Assembly (NCBI GenBank): GCA_001580565.1
Contig: LRBF01000231.1
Coordinates: 1 to 39,756, forward strand
Source: Caballeronia megalochromosomata
GTDB taxonomy: Bacteria; Pseudomonadota; Gammaproteobacteria; Burkholderiales; Burkholderiaceae
DNA: 39,756 bases
Reading direction: 5' to 3'
Within the stretch, counting starts at the first letter, position 1; every line of letters starts with the position of its first letter. This document shows positions 8,514 to 17,213 of the stretch, in pieces. The notes below the pieces were generated by a model that saw nothing but the letters and a program-made list of their open reading frames with translations, made no database searches and was not told the origin of the DNA. The position numbers and the translations under genes were made by a program.

Positions 8514-9245
8514 ATGATCAACAAGAAAACCGCTGCCGCGCTCGCGCTCCTCGCGATGTCGGGCGCAGCGTTCACGCTTTCTCAAACCGCCGCCGCACAG
8601 ACGGTGATGACCCAGCCTCAGCCTTCGGGCGTACTTTCGCTTTCGGCTCAGGCGAGCGCGCAAGTGCCGCAGGATGTCGTCGACATCACGCTCTTCTACG
8701 AGCAGGAAGCGGCCGATCCTTCATCGCTCACCAGCACGCTCAATCAGCGCGCCGAGGCCGCATTGCGCGAAGCTAAAGGCGTCGACGGCGTGACTGCCAG
8801 GAGCGGCTCGTTCACCGTGTACCCGTCAACCGACCGCGACGGCAAGATCTCCGCGTGGCGCGGCCGCACGGAAGTCGTGCTCGAATCGCATGATTTCGCG
8901 GCGGCGTCGAAGCTCGCGGGCAAGATGAGCTCGTCGATGCAAGTGGGCAGCGTCGCGTTCTCGCTGTCGCCCGAAGCGCAGCGCGCGGCCGAGCAGAAGC
9001 TCGTCACGCAGGCCATCGATTCGTTCCGCAAGCAGGCGCAAGCCGCCGCGCAAGGGTTCGGCTACAGCAATTACACGATTCGGGAAGTGAACGTCGGACA
9101 CAGCGGCGTGCAGCCGCGCCCGGTCATGATGATGCAAGCGCGCGCCATGGGCAACGATGCCAAGATGGCCGCCCCGATCGCGATGGAAGCCGGCACGTCG
9201 ACGGTAACCGTCGACGTCTCCGGTTCGGTGCAGATGGGACGTTGA
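8514..9245 (+). CDS. SIMPL domain (DUF541) periplasmic protein
   Basis: A 243-residue exported protein. Residues 1-28 are a signal peptide with a clear AAA cleavage end before Q29. The rest has SIMPL/DUF541 character: GVLSLSAQASAQVPQDVVDITLFYEQEA at the start of the domain, an internal FTVYPSTDRDGKISAWRGRTEVVLE strand pair, and a C-terminal TSTVTVDVSGSVQM strand. Proteins of this family form periplasmic or outer-membrane oligomers of poorly known role, some linked to oxidative stress. It is convergent with lgt, and I see no operon partner. Confidence 0.88.
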   Translation: MINKKTAAALALLAMSGAAFTLSQTAAAQTVMTQPQPSGVLSLSAQASAQVPQDVVDITLFYEQEAADPSSLTSTLNQRAEAALREAKGVDGVTARSGSFTVYPSTDRDGKISAWRGRTEVVLESHDFAAASKLAGKMSSSMQVGSVAFSLSPEAQRAAEQKLVTQAIDSFRKQAQAAAQGFGYSNYTIREVNVGHSGVQPRPVMMMQARAMGNDAKMAAPIAMEAGTSTVTVDVSGSVQMGR

Positions 9246-9250
9246 ACGAT

Positions 9251-9269
9251 GCGGGGCACGCCGCCCCGC
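9251..9269. terminator. Terminator-like hairpin between convergent genes
   Basis: GCGGGGC-ACGCC-GCCCCGC is a perfect 7-bp GC stem with a 5-base loop in the 29-base gap between the SIMPL gene and lgt, whose 3' ends face each other. No T-run follows on either strand, so it may be only a weak or Rho-assisted end. Confidence 0.4.
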
Positions 9270-9274
9270 AAGAC

Positions 9275-10177
9275 TCACGCTTGGGCTGATTCGGGCGGCA
9301 GGCGCAGATTGCGCTTGTACGCCCACACCATCATCAGCACGCCGGCGATGATCATCGGCAGCGAGAGCCATTGGCCCATGGAGAGGTTGAGCGCGAGCAG
9401 GCCGAGATAATCGTCCGGCTCACGCGCGAACTCCACGGTGAAGCGCGCCAGTCCATAACCGATCAGGAACAGCGCGGAAATCGCGCCTACAGGCCGCTGC
9501 TTGCGCGAGAACGTCCAGATCACGATGAACAGCACGAGCCCTTCGAGCGCGATCTCGTACAACTGCGACGGATGGCGCGGCAGCATGTGATAGCGCTGGA
9601 AGACTTCCGTGAGATGGTATTGCGCATCGAGTTGCGGATTCTTCGAGAGCCAGATCGCGTCGTCGTTCGTCGAACTCTGAAAGAGCATCGCCCACGGCGC
9701 GTTCGGGTCCGTCACGCGGCCCCACAGTTCGCCATTGATGAAGTTGCCGAGACGCCCCGCCGCGAGGCCCAGCGGCACCATCGGCGCGACGAAATCCGTC
9801 ACCTGCAGCCAGGTGCGCTTGCGGTGATACGCGAACAGCACCATCGCGAGCGTCACGCCGAGAAAGCCGCCGTGAAACGACATCCCGCCTTCCCAGACCT
9901 TGAAGATATCGAGCGGATGCGCCGCGTAATAGCTCGCCTTGTAGAAAACCACGTAGCCGATACGGCCGCCGAGAATCGTGCCGAGCACGCCGTAGAACAG
10001 CATGTCGTCGATATCCTTGACGGTCCAGCCTTGCGCCGCCACGTAAGGCAGGCGCAGACGCAGCCGGCCGATGACGATGGCCGACACGAACGCCACCAGA
10101 TACATGAGGCCGTACCAGCGCACGGCGAGCGGTCCGAGATGAATCGCGATGGGATCGAAATTGGGATGTATGAGCAT
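9275..10177 (-). CDS. lgt: Phosphatidylglycerol-prolipoprotein diacylglyceryl transferase Lgt
   Basis: A 300-residue polytopic inner-membrane enzyme that adds diacylglyceryl to the lipobox cysteine of prolipoproteins, the first step of lipoprotein maturation. The Lgt signature GRLGNFINGELWGR is at residues 141-154, and the functionally important H102-G-G is in GGMSFHGGFLG. It begins MLIHPNFDPIAIHLGPLAVRWYGLMYL, the typical family start. Length is normal. The gene stands alone: the next minus-strand gene upstream is the LysR regulator, 36 bases away, so read-through from it is possible. A lipoprotein substrate candidate in this window is the product at 32209-33309. Confidence 0.97.
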   Translation of the reverse strand: MLIHPNFDPIAIHLGPLAVRWYGLMYLVAFVSAIVIGRLRLRLPYVAAQGWTVKDIDDMLFYGVLGTILGGRIGYVVFYKASYYAAHPLDIFKVWEGGMSFHGGFLGVTLAMVLFAYHRKRTWLQVTDFVAPMVPLGLAAGRLGNFINGELWGRVTDPNAPWAMLFQSSTNDDAIWLSKNPQLDAQYHLTEVFQRYHMLPRHPSQLYEIALEGLVLFIVIWTFSRKQRPVGAISALFLIGYGLARFTVEFAREPDDYLGLLALNLSMGQWLSLPMIIAGVLMMVWAYKRNLRLPPESAQA

Positions 10178-10213
10178 TCTGATGTGGGAGCTTGAGCGAA
10201 CTACAAGGGCGAA

Positions 10214-11173
10214 TCATACAGAACCTGCGTTTTCGGCCCGCGAACGGACGATCTCGATGAACCCGGCGAGCACCGGGCTCACCTCCGCCGCGCGCCACAC
10301 GAGGCCGGTTTCGACGAGCGTGCCCGACGCATTCAGCGGCCGCAGAGGACGATACACGACGCCCGTGCGCCGCAGATGACGCAGCGAATGCGGCACGAGC
10401 GCGACGCCCATGCCGGCGGACACGAGGCTCACGATGGTCTGCATCTGGATTGCTTCCTGGCCGATGCGCGGGGTGAGGCCGGCCGCGCCGTAGCAGCCCA
10501 TAATGATGTCATACAAACCCGGCGCGAGACGCCTTGGAAAGACGACGAGCGGCGCAGCGGCGACATCGTGCAGATCGACGGGCGTGTCGGCCCATTCGTC
10601 GGCGCCCTGCCCCAGTTCCTGCGCGGCATCGGCGGACATCGCGATGACGAGCGGCTCGCGCGCCACGGCCATATACGAGAGCGCGCTCGCGTAGCGCGGC
10701 GGCAGCGGCGGAATCACCAGACCCGCGTCGATGCGCCCGGCGACGAGCTCTTCGATCTGCACGTCGCTCGTCGCCTCGGTCAGTTGCAGCCGCACGCCGG
10801 GATGGCGCGCGCCGAAATCGCGCAGCAGAGCCGGCAGGAGGCCGTAATCGGCCGTGGAGACGAACGCGAGCGACAGCACGCCCGCCTCGCCGCGCGCGAG
10901 CGACTGCGCGAGCGGACGCAGCGCATCGGCGGACGCGAGCAGGCGGCGCACTTCCGGCAGCAGATCCTTGCCGACGGGCGTGAGCTCCACGGTCCGTTTC
11001 GTGCGCACGAACAGCGCGACGCCGAGCGCGTCTTCCAGCGCGCGGATCGCCTGCGAGAGCGGTGGCTGCGTCATGGCAAGACGCGCGGCGGCGCGGCCGA
11101 AGTGCATCTCTTCGGCGACCGTCACGAAGTAGCGCAACAGACGCAGCTCGATGGGCGGATTTCTCGGCTCCAT
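10214..11173 (-). CDS. LysR-type transcriptional regulator
   Basis: A 319-residue LysR protein. The N-terminal winged helix-turn-helix reads IELRLLRYFVTVAEEMHFGRAAARLAMTQPPLSQAIRALED and is followed by the usual co-inducer-binding domain (VLSLAFVSTADYGLLPALLRDF onward). The start at 11173 is chosen because the family begins just before the helix-turn-helix; the open frame upstream runs through the ilvD promoter. It is transcribed divergently from ilvD across a 109-base gap, so regulation of ilvD or of itself is possible. The effector is not known. The sequence also resembles regulators of aromatic-acid catabolism, so the ilvD link is inference. Confidence 0.9.
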   Translation of the reverse strand: MEPRNPPIELRLLRYFVTVAEEMHFGRAAARLAMTQPPLSQAIRALEDALGVALFVRTKRTVELTPVGKDLLPEVRRLLASADALRPLAQSLARGEAGVLSLAFVSTADYGLLPALLRDFGARHPGVRLQLTEATSDVQIEELVAGRIDAGLVIPPLPPRYASALSYMAVAREPLVIAMSADAAQELGQGADEWADTPVDLHDVAAAPLVVFPRRLAPGLYDIIMGCYGAAGLTPRIGQEAIQMQTIVSLVSAGMGVALVPHSLRHLRRTGVVYRPLRPLNASGTLVETGLVWRAAEVSPVLAGFIEIVRSRAENAGSV

Positions 11174-11181
11174 TGATATTT

Positions 11182-11210
11182 TTTGCGACCTAATAAGCCC
11201 TGAATAATAT
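11182..11210 (+). promoter_or_regulatory. Candidate sigma70 promoter of ilvD
   Basis: TTTGCG (11182-11187), a 17-base spacer and TAATAT (11205-11210) form a fair sigma70 pair about 70 bases upstream of the ilvD ATG. The region between the two divergent genes is AT-rich compared with its surroundings and is where a LysR protein would bind. AAGGAG near 11271-11276 is the ilvD ribosome binding site. Confidence 0.45.
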
Positions 11211-11282
11211 ATTGGACAGACACATCGCGGGAGTTGCATTCTTGCTGCACTAGAGCAAAAACATCCCCTCAAGGAGCACACC

Positions 11283-12956
11283 ATGGCCTTCAATCGCCGC
11301 TCGAAGCACATCACCCAGGGCGTCGCGCGCTCGCCCAATCGTTCGATGTATTACGCGCTCGGCTACAAGGAGGAAGACTTCGACAAGCCGATGATCGGCG
11401 TCGCGAACGGGCACTCGACCATCACGCCGTGCAACGCCGGCCTGCAGCCGCTCGCGGATGCCGCCATCGAAGCGATCAGAAAGTCCGACGCGAACCCGCA
11501 GATTTTCGGCACGCCGACGATCTCCGACGGCATGTCGATGGGCACCGAAGGCATGAAGTACTCGCTCGTGTCGCGCGAAGTGATCGCGGACTGTGTCGAG
11601 ACCGCGGTGCAGGGCCAGTGGATGGACGGCGTCGTCGTGATCGGCGGCTGCGACAAGAACATGCCGGGCGGCATGATCGGCATGGCGCGCATGAACGTGC
11701 CGTCCATCTACGTGTACGGCGGCACGATCCGCCCGGGCAACTGGAAGGGCCGCGATCTGACGATCGTGTCGTCGTTCGAGGCGGTCGGCGAATTCACGGC
11801 GGGCCGCATGTCGGAAGAGGATTTCAAGGGCGTGGAGAAGAATGCGTGTCCGTCGACCGGCTCGTGCGGCGGCATGTACACGGCGAACACGATGAGCTCG
11901 TCGTTCGAGGCGCTCGGCATGTCGCTCATGTACTCGTCGACGATGGCCAATCCGGATCGGGAAAAGGTCGATTCCGCCGCGGAATCGGCGCGCGTGCTTG
12001 TCGAGGCGGTGAAGAAGGACCTGAAGCCGCGCGACATCATCACGAAGAAGTCGATCGAGAACGCGGTCGCGCTCATCATGGCGACGGGCGGCTCGACCAA
12101 TGCCGTGCTGCACTATCTGGCGATCGCGCACGCGGCGGAAGTGGAATGGAGCATCGACGACTTCGAGCGCATGCGCAAGAAAGTGCCGGTCATCTGCGAT
12201 CTGAAGCCGTCGGGTCAGTACGTCGCGACGGACCTGCACAAGGCCGGCGGCATCCCGCAAGTGCTCAGGATCCTGCTCGATGCGGGCCTGCTGCACGGCG
12301 ACTGCATGACGATCACGGGGCGCACCATCGCGGAAGAACTGAAGGACGTGCCGGGCAAGCCGCGCGCGGATCAGAAGGTCATCTATCCGATCGAGCAGGC
12401 GCTCTACAAGGAAGGCCACCTCGCGATCCTGCGCGGCAATCTCGCGGAAGACGGCGCGGTCGCGAAGATCACCGGCCTGAAGAATCCGGTCATCACCGGC
12501 CCGGCGCGCGTGTTCGACGACGAACAAAGCGCGATGGACGCCATCCTCGCCGACAAGATCAAGGCCGGCGATATTCTCGTGCTGCGCTATCTCGGCCCGG
12601 TCGGCGGCCCGGGCATGCCGGAGATGCTCGCGCCGACATCGGCGATCATCGGCAAGGGGCTGGGTGAATCGGTCGGCTTCATCACAGACGGGCGCTTCTC
12701 GGGCGGCACGTGGGGCATGGTGGTCGGCCATGTCGCGCCGGAGGCCTATGCGGGCGGCACGATCGCGCTCGTGCAGGAAGGCGATTCGGTCACCATCGAC
12801 GCGCACAAGCTGCTGCTGCAACTGAACGTGGACGATGCGGAACTCGCGCGGCGCCGCGCCGCGTGGAAGCAGCCCGCGCCGAAGTATACGCGCGGCGTGC
12901 TGGCGAAGTTTGCCGCGCTCGCCGGGCCGGCGAACAAGGGGGCGGTGACGGGGTAA
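11283..12956 (+). CDS. ilvD: Dihydroxy-acid dehydratase IlvD
   Basis: A 557-residue enzyme of the IlvD/Edd family that dehydrates 2,3-dihydroxy-isovalerate and 2,3-dihydroxy-3-methylvalerate to the keto acids before valine and isoleucine. Cysteines placed to bind the Fe-S cluster are visible: C50 in STITPCNAG, C123 in GGCDKNMPGG and C195 in CPSTGSCGG. The end has the conserved TDGRFSGGTWGMVVGHVAPEA (TDGRFSGG and GHVAPEA). The length fits the short IlvD subgroup and is shorter than the E. coli protein of about 616 residues. It is a single gene, followed by an intrinsic terminator. I see no leader peptide rich in Ile, Val or Leu upstream. Confidence 0.96.
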   Translation: MAFNRRSKHITQGVARSPNRSMYYALGYKEEDFDKPMIGVANGHSTITPCNAGLQPLADAAIEAIRKSDANPQIFGTPTISDGMSMGTEGMKYSLVSREVIADCVETAVQGQWMDGVVVIGGCDKNMPGGMIGMARMNVPSIYVYGGTIRPGNWKGRDLTIVSSFEAVGEFTAGRMSEEDFKGVEKNACPSTGSCGGMYTANTMSSSFEALGMSLMYSSTMANPDREKVDSAAESARVLVEAVKKDLKPRDIITKKSIENAVALIMATGGSTNAVLHYLAIAHAAEVEWSIDDFERMRKKVPVICDLKPSGQYVATDLHKAGGIPQVLRILLDAGLLHGDCMTITGRTIAEELKDVPGKPRADQKVIYPIEQALYKEGHLAILRGNLAEDGAVAKITGLKNPVITGPARVFDDEQSAMDAILADKIKAGDILVLRYLGPVGGPGMPEMLAPTSAIIGKGLGESVGFITDGRFSGGTWGMVVGHVAPEAYAGGTIALVQEGDSVTIDAHKLLLQLNVDDAELARRRAAWKQPAPKYTRGVLAKFAALAGPANKGAVTG

Positions 12957-13019
12957 CGATACACGAAGTTGATTAATTCATTAGCGCATGAGCTTCACGA
13001 TGCGCTTCGAGTGAAGAAT

Positions 13020-13060
13020 AGGGCTGCCCAATAGCATTGGAGCAGCCCTGTTCTTTTTTC
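13020..13060 (+). terminator. Intrinsic terminator after ilvD
   Basis: AGGGCTGC-CCAA-TAGCA-TTGG-A-GCAGCCCT forms a long stem (11 to 12 pairs with one bulged A) followed by GTTCTTTTTTC. It lies about 64 bases after the ilvD stop and is a convincing rho-independent terminator. Confidence 0.88.
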
Positions 13061-13428
13061 GAAGCCCGATAAGAGTGGGGAAAGTTATCAATTACTCTTG
13101 TTTCGCTGCTCTTAGTCATCTTCAGCAACTCAGTTAATGACATAACGCAGCTATTTATCGCTTTGCGATATATAGCCACATCTCTTCACACATCGCAGTC
13201 GACATGTCCAGCTGTCGCTCTCGGCAGGCTTGTTAAAACGGATCATAGTGTTTTATAAACACAATCGTCGCTTCGTGTCGCCGACTTAATTCTGCGTGAA
13301 TTTTCTTGATGTCCGGAGGATGGATGCTCATTCGCTGAGTGTCACGTCGACACGCCTAACGACGAACAACGCAAAGTTTTTCTCAGTTGAATTCGAACAC
13401 TTTATTATCTCAAAAAGAAAAGGCGAAA
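13061..13428. other. AT-richer intergenic region with two short inverted repeats
   Basis: About 370 bases without a convincing gene and visibly richer in A and T than the flanking chromosome. It holds a perfect inverted repeat GTGTTT-TAT-AAACAC at 13248-13262 and another, GTGTC-ACGTC-GACAC, at 13339-13353. Either could be a protein-binding site for the gene that follows. A GGAGG at 13315-13319 precedes only very short frames. The region looks like the left flank of inserted DNA that carries the restriction-like gene. Confidence 0.5.
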
Positions 13429-14517
13429 ATGGATTTCATCGATGAAGTGAGGGCATTGGCAACGCGTGTAGCCGCCGCGAGGGACATGGTGCAAACGGAA
13501 GAGGCAACCAAAAACGCGATGGTGATGCCGTTCATTCACCTGCTGGGCTACAACGTTTTCGACCCGTTAGAGGTGACGCCAGAATTGACCGCTGACGTTG
13601 GAACAAAGAAAGGCGAAAAAGTTGACTACGCGATCTTGAAGGACGGCAAGCCAATTATGTTGTTCGAGTGCAAGAAATGCGGCGGAGACCTGAACATCAA
13701 CCATGCGAGCCAGCTTTTCCGATATTTCCATGTAACGGAAGCGCGATTTGGCGTATTGACAAACGGCCTTGTTTACCGATTTTTCACTGATCTTGAGCAA
13801 CCAAACAAGATGGATGAAAAGCCGTTCTTCGAATTCAGCTTTACAGACTTTCGTGATCAAGACGTCGACGAGTTGAAGAAATTCGCCAAGACCGCCTTCG
13901 ACCTTGAAAGCATACTGACGACGGCGAATCATCTGAAATACACGCGCGCGATCAAAAACACGTTGAATGACTGGATGACTGAGCCTCCTGAAGACTTCGT
14001 GCGACTCGTGTCCGCAGAATTTCTGGCCGGCAAGCACTTCAAGAACACGGTAAAGGATCAGTTCACACAGATCGCGAAACACGCGTTCCAGCAATTGGTG
14101 GCCGACAAAATAAATGAACGCCTGAAAGGCGCAATGACCCCAGAGCCGGCGCTGCTGGCCTCTGTCACTCAAAGCGAAGCGGACACCTTACCCGGTGAGG
14201 CATCTGAGCCGACAGCCATCGAGATCGAGGCGTACCAGATCGTTCGCGCTATCTTGAGATCCGTTGTATCTGCTGACAGGGTGGCAATACGCGGCGCGGC
14301 CAGCTACTGCGCCGTTCTGTTCGACGACAACAATCGCAAGCCCATTTGCAGACTGCGATTCAAGAACGAGAACCGGCTCGTCATCGGCGTGTTTGATGAG
14401 AAAAAGGAGGAAGATCGCATATTGCTGCACAGCCTGGACGATATCTTCGAACTCGCCGACAGACTGAAGGCAAGCATCGCGTGGTACACCAGAGACGAAG
14501 AAGCTGCGGCCTTATGA
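13429..14517 (+). CDS. Lone type I restriction HsdR_N-like PD-(D/E)xK protein
   Basis: A 362-residue protein. The N-terminal half has the look of the HsdR_N or COG4748-type nuclease domain: EEATKNAMVMPFIHLLGYN, then D66 in KVDYAILKDG, and E80-C-K82 in MLFECKKCGG, which together form a PD-(D/E)xK active site. After that comes HASQLFRYFHVTEARFGVLTNG. The remaining half has no helicase or methylase motifs. ATG at 13429, preceded by AAAAGG, is preferred to the TTG at 13387. No hsdM or hsdS is nearby. Base composition is less GC-rich than its neighbours, which suggests transfer. Many such proteins are annotated as 'type I restriction endonuclease subunit R' though they are solitary, and their role is unknown. 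Nuclease activity is inferred only from the motif. Confidence 0.82.
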   Translation: MDFIDEVRALATRVAAARDMVQTEEATKNAMVMPFIHLLGYNVFDPLEVTPELTADVGTKKGEKVDYAILKDGKPIMLFECKKCGGDLNINHASQLFRYFHVTEARFGVLTNGLVYRFFTDLEQPNKMDEKPFFEFSFTDFRDQDVDELKKFAKTAFDLESILTTANHLKYTRAIKNTLNDWMTEPPEDFVRLVSAEFLAGKHFKNTVKDQFTQIAKHAFQQLVADKINERLKGAMTPEPALLASVTQSEADTLPGEASEPTAIEIEAYQIVRAILRSVVSADRVAIRGAASYCAVLFDDNNRKPICRLRFKNENRLVIGVFDEKKEEDRILLHSLDDIFELADRLKASIAWYTRDEEAAAL

Positions 14518-14639
14518 CAGACTGATTTTTCGTCGGTTTCGATGCACAACGCTCGCCCGGAGTGCGCCGAATCGAAACTCGGCCGACTCCGCGAGCGCAA
14601 CGTGGTCACGCGAATCGACTCTGGCTGCCCGGACGAGCA

Positions 14640-14981
14640 TCATTCCTTCCGCTGGCTGCGCAACTCGTCCTCGACCGCGTCGCGCACCCATTCGCTCATC
14701 CGGCCTTCGAGCGCCATCGCGACTTCGCGCGTGATCGCGGAGACGAGTTGCGTCGAATGCTCGCGCAACACTTCGCGGCAGCGGTCTTCGATCAGCACGC
14801 GCGCATCGCCGGTCAGGAAGTTCGTGAAGCGGCCGCGCAGCCGCTCGGCGATGCGCTCCGCATCGTATTCGATCGCGATTTCATCGGCGGATGGCGCGCG
14901 TGCGTATTCCGGCCTGCCGGGCACAACGACATCGGTCAGGACGGGGATGGACGAATCGAAGGATTCGGGCTTGTCAGTCAT
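14640..14981 (-). CDS. DUF2486 family protein
   Basis: A 113-residue protein beginning MTDKPESFDSSIPVLTDVV. The first half is acidic and probably disordered (PVLTDVVVPGRPEYARAP), and the second half is an amphipathic helical region (AERLRGRFTNFLTGDARVLIEDRCREVL, read in parts). I recall it as the DUF2486 family, found downstream of holC in Burkholderiaceae; the function is unknown. The start at 14981 is chosen because the upstream frame lacks family character and AGGAGACC lies just before it on the minus strand. It may be transcribed with pepA and holC, 113 bases upstream. Confidence 0.78.
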   Translation of the reverse strand: MTDKPESFDSSIPVLTDVVVPGRPEYARAPSADEIAIEYDAERIAERLRGRFTNFLTGDARVLIEDRCREVLREHSTQLVSAITREVAMALEGRMSEWVRDAVEDELRSQRKE

Positions 14982-15094
14982 ATTCGAAGGTCTCCTGTCG
15001 ACCGGAGTCCGCGCGTTCACGCTCGACTCCGGTCCCATGCAAAGCGGTATGTTCAGCCGGAGCATAGTGCAGCGGTGACGCAGCCTCTGTGCGC

Positions 15095-15511
15095 TCAACC
15101 GCCCTGATTGTGCGTCTCGATCGTGTAGCCGCGATCGCGGTAGAAGCGATAACGCTCGCGGCCCGCGGCGAGCTCGTCGCCCTCGCTGCCGACGATCTCC
15201 ACGAGCCGCTCAAAGCGCGCGAACTGCGCGGGCATCGGCGCGCCGAGATTCACGAGCACCTGATGATGCGGCGCCTCGTCCAGATTCGACGTGAGCACGA
15301 CGGGCGTGTCGGCCGCGAGCGGGCTCTTCGCCATGCAGTGCGGCACGAACTCGAGCGGCTGGAAGGTCCACAACTGCTCGTCGAACGCGGCGAGGCGCTG
15401 CGATTCGGCGAGCACGACGAGCGGCTTGCCGCTCAGGTACGCCTTGCGCACGAGGCGGCAGGCGTACGCGAGCGGATCGCCGACATTCGTATGAAAGTCG
15501 ATGCGCGTCAT
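15095..15511 (-). CDS. holC: DNA polymerase III subunit chi HolC
   Basis: A 138-residue protein matching the chi subunit of the clamp-loader complex, which links the polymerase III holoenzyme to single-strand binding protein. The start MTRIDFHTNVGDPLAYACRLVRKAY and the internal TFQPLEFVPHCMA and TPVVLTSNLDEAPHHQVLVNLG are typical. It begins 7 bases after the pepA stop, the classic pepA-holC arrangement, and is probably translated from the pepA transcript. Length is normal. It is cytoplasmic. Confidence 0.95.
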   Translation of the reverse strand: MTRIDFHTNVGDPLAYACRLVRKAYLSGKPLVVLAESQRLAAFDEQLWTFQPLEFVPHCMAKSPLAADTPVVLTSNLDEAPHHQVLVNLGAPMPAQFARFERLVEIVGSEGDELAAGRERYRFYRDRGYTIETHNQGG

Positions 15512-15518
15512 GCCTGCT

Positions 15519-17042
15519 TCAGGCGCCGGCGCGATCGATCAGGAACTGCGAGAGCAGCGGCACGGGACGGCCCGTCGCGCCCTTCGCCGCCCCGCTCTTC
15601 CACGCGGTCCCGGCGATGTCGAGGTGCGCCCACGGATAAGCGGTCGCGAAGCGCGACAGGAAGCACGCCGCCGTCACGCTGCCCGCCGGACGCCCGCCGA
15701 TGTTCGCGAGATCCGCGAAATTCGACTTGAGCTGATCCTGATATTCGTCGTCGAGCGGCAGGCGCCAGGCCGGATCGACCGCCTCGCGCGACGCGTCGAG
15801 CAGCTCGCCCGCGAGCGCATCGTCCTTCGAGAACAGGCCCGTGTTGTGGTGACCCAGCGCGATGATGCACGCGCCCGTGAGCGTCGCGATATCGACCACG
15901 GCCGCGGGCTTGAAGCGCTCCGCGTAGGTGAGCGCGTCGCACAGGATGAGGCGGCCTTCTGCGTCGGTGTTGAGCACTTCGATGGTCGTGCCGTTCATCG
16001 CGGTGATGATGTCGCCCGGCTTCACCGCGTTGCCCGCGGGCATGTTCTCGCAGGTCGGAATCACGCCGATCACGTTGAGCTTCAGGCCCATCTCGGCAAC
16101 CGCGCGCATGGTGCCGAACACGGAGCCCGCGCCGCACATGTCATATTTCATCTCGTCCATCGACTCGCCCGGCTTGATCGAGATGCCGCCCGAGTCGAAG
16201 GTGATGCCCTTGCCGACCAGCACGACCGGCGCGTTCTTGCCCTTCGCGGCCGCACCCGCGCCCTGGTAATGCATGACGATGAACTGCGGCGGCTCGACCG
16301 AGCCTTTCGCGACCGAGAGGAACGAGCCCATGTTGAGCGCTTCGATCTGCTTCTGGCCGAGCACCTCGACCTTCAGCTTGAAGTCGCGGCCGAGTTTCCT
16401 CGCGGTCTGGCCGAGATAAGTCGGCGTGCAGACGTTCGGCGGCAGATTGCCGAGATCGCGCGTGAGATCCATGCCGTTCGCGATCGCGACGCCCTGCTTC
16501 ACCGCGACCTTGGCGGCTTTCTCGTCGGCGGAATCGATGCTGAAGACGATCTTCTTCAACGAGCGCGCGCCGTTGTCGGGCTTGCTCTTCATCTGCGTGA
16601 ACTTGTAGGTCAGCTCGCGCAGCGCGAGGATCGCGGCGCGCACGGCCCAGTCGCCGGTGCGTTCCTGGATCGGCAGTTGCGCGAGCGTGAAGGTCGCCTG
16701 ACCGATCTTCGAGCCGAGCACCACGCGCCATGCGGCGCGCACGGCTTCGCCATAGGCTTTCTGATTGAAGGCGTCCTGCTTGCCGAGCCCGACCAGCAAC
16801 ACACGCGATGCGCCGATGCCGGTGACTTCGGGCACCATCAGGGTTGTGCCCGCGCGGCCGCTCATGTCGCCGGCTTTCACGACGCGCGAGATCAGGCCTT
16901 TGGTCGCGACGTCCATGTCGCGCGCGGCGCCCGTGAGCGTCTGCGCTTCGAAGATGCCGAGCACGATGACATCCGACTTCCCGGTAAGGAAACCATTTGC
17001 CTCGCCTTTGCTCCAATCACAGGCTTTTATGCTAAAGTCCAT
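15519..17042 (-). CDS. pepA: Leucyl aminopeptidase PepA
   Basis: A 507-residue M17 family aminopeptidase with two metal ions in its active site. The signature NTDAEGRLIL is present, and the metal-binding segment VGKGITFDSGGISIKPG lies some 70 to 80 residues earlier. The N-terminal third is the non-catalytic domain. It removes N-terminal residues from peptides in the cytoplasm. In E. coli the same protein (XerA/CarP) also binds DNA, but nothing here tells whether that is so in this organism. It is divergent from lptF across about 170 bases, a gene order conserved in many proteobacteria. Confidence 0.96.
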   Translation of the reverse strand: MDFSIKACDWSKGEANGFLTGKSDVIVLGIFEAQTLTGAARDMDVATKGLISRVVKAGDMSGRAGTTLMVPEVTGIGASRVLLVGLGKQDAFNQKAYGEAVRAAWRVVLGSKIGQATFTLAQLPIQERTGDWAVRAAILALRELTYKFTQMKSKPDNGARSLKKIVFSIDSADEKAAKVAVKQGVAIANGMDLTRDLGNLPPNVCTPTYLGQTARKLGRDFKLKVEVLGQKQIEALNMGSFLSVAKGSVEPPQFIVMHYQGAGAAAKGKNAPVVLVGKGITFDSGGISIKPGESMDEMKYDMCGAGSVFGTMRAVAEMGLKLNVIGVIPTCENMPAGNAVKPGDIITAMNGTTIEVLNTDAEGRLILCDALTYAERFKPAAVVDIATLTGACIIALGHHNTGLFSKDDALAGELLDASREAVDPAWRLPLDDEYQDQLKSNFADLANIGGRPAGSVTAACFLSRFATAYPWAHLDIAGTAWKSGAAKGATGRPVPLLSQFLIDRAGA

Positions 17043-17213
17043 CGCGCTTATCCTCGGATAAAATCTTGGCTGAAGGATGAAAGCCGCAATTATCCGCTAT
17101 TTTTTCCGCGGCGGTCACAGGCAGGCGGCGTGAGGGTAAGCGAAGACCCTTCCCGTAGGCCACGCGATGCGTGCATGATTTCCGCATCGCCGCCGGCTCC
17201 AAGCAAAAATTCA
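17043..17213. promoter_or_regulatory. Divergent pepA / lptF promoter region
   Basis: This 171-base gap must hold the promoters for both pepA (minus) and lptFG (plus). I cannot place either promoter with confidence. The lptF start has no strong Shine-Dalgarno sequence. An alternative in-frame ATG at 17175 exists but lacks LptF character. Confidence 0.4.

Noticed and set aside
11174..11282. Possible branched-chain leader peptide before ilvD
   Set aside because: No short frame with Ile, Val or Leu runs and no terminator hairpin before the ilvD start.
12973..13179. Minus-strand 68-codon frame after ilvD
   Set aside because: It runs through the ilvD terminator stem, has no ribosome binding site and no recognisable protein character.
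13320..13445. 41-codon frame preceded by GGAGG before the restriction-like gene
   Set aside because: GGAGG touches the ATG directly, so spacing is too short, and the frame overlaps the start of the real gene.
15501..17213. Very long plus-strand frame upstream of lptF
   Set aside because: It is the antisense of pepA; LptF character begins only at 17214.
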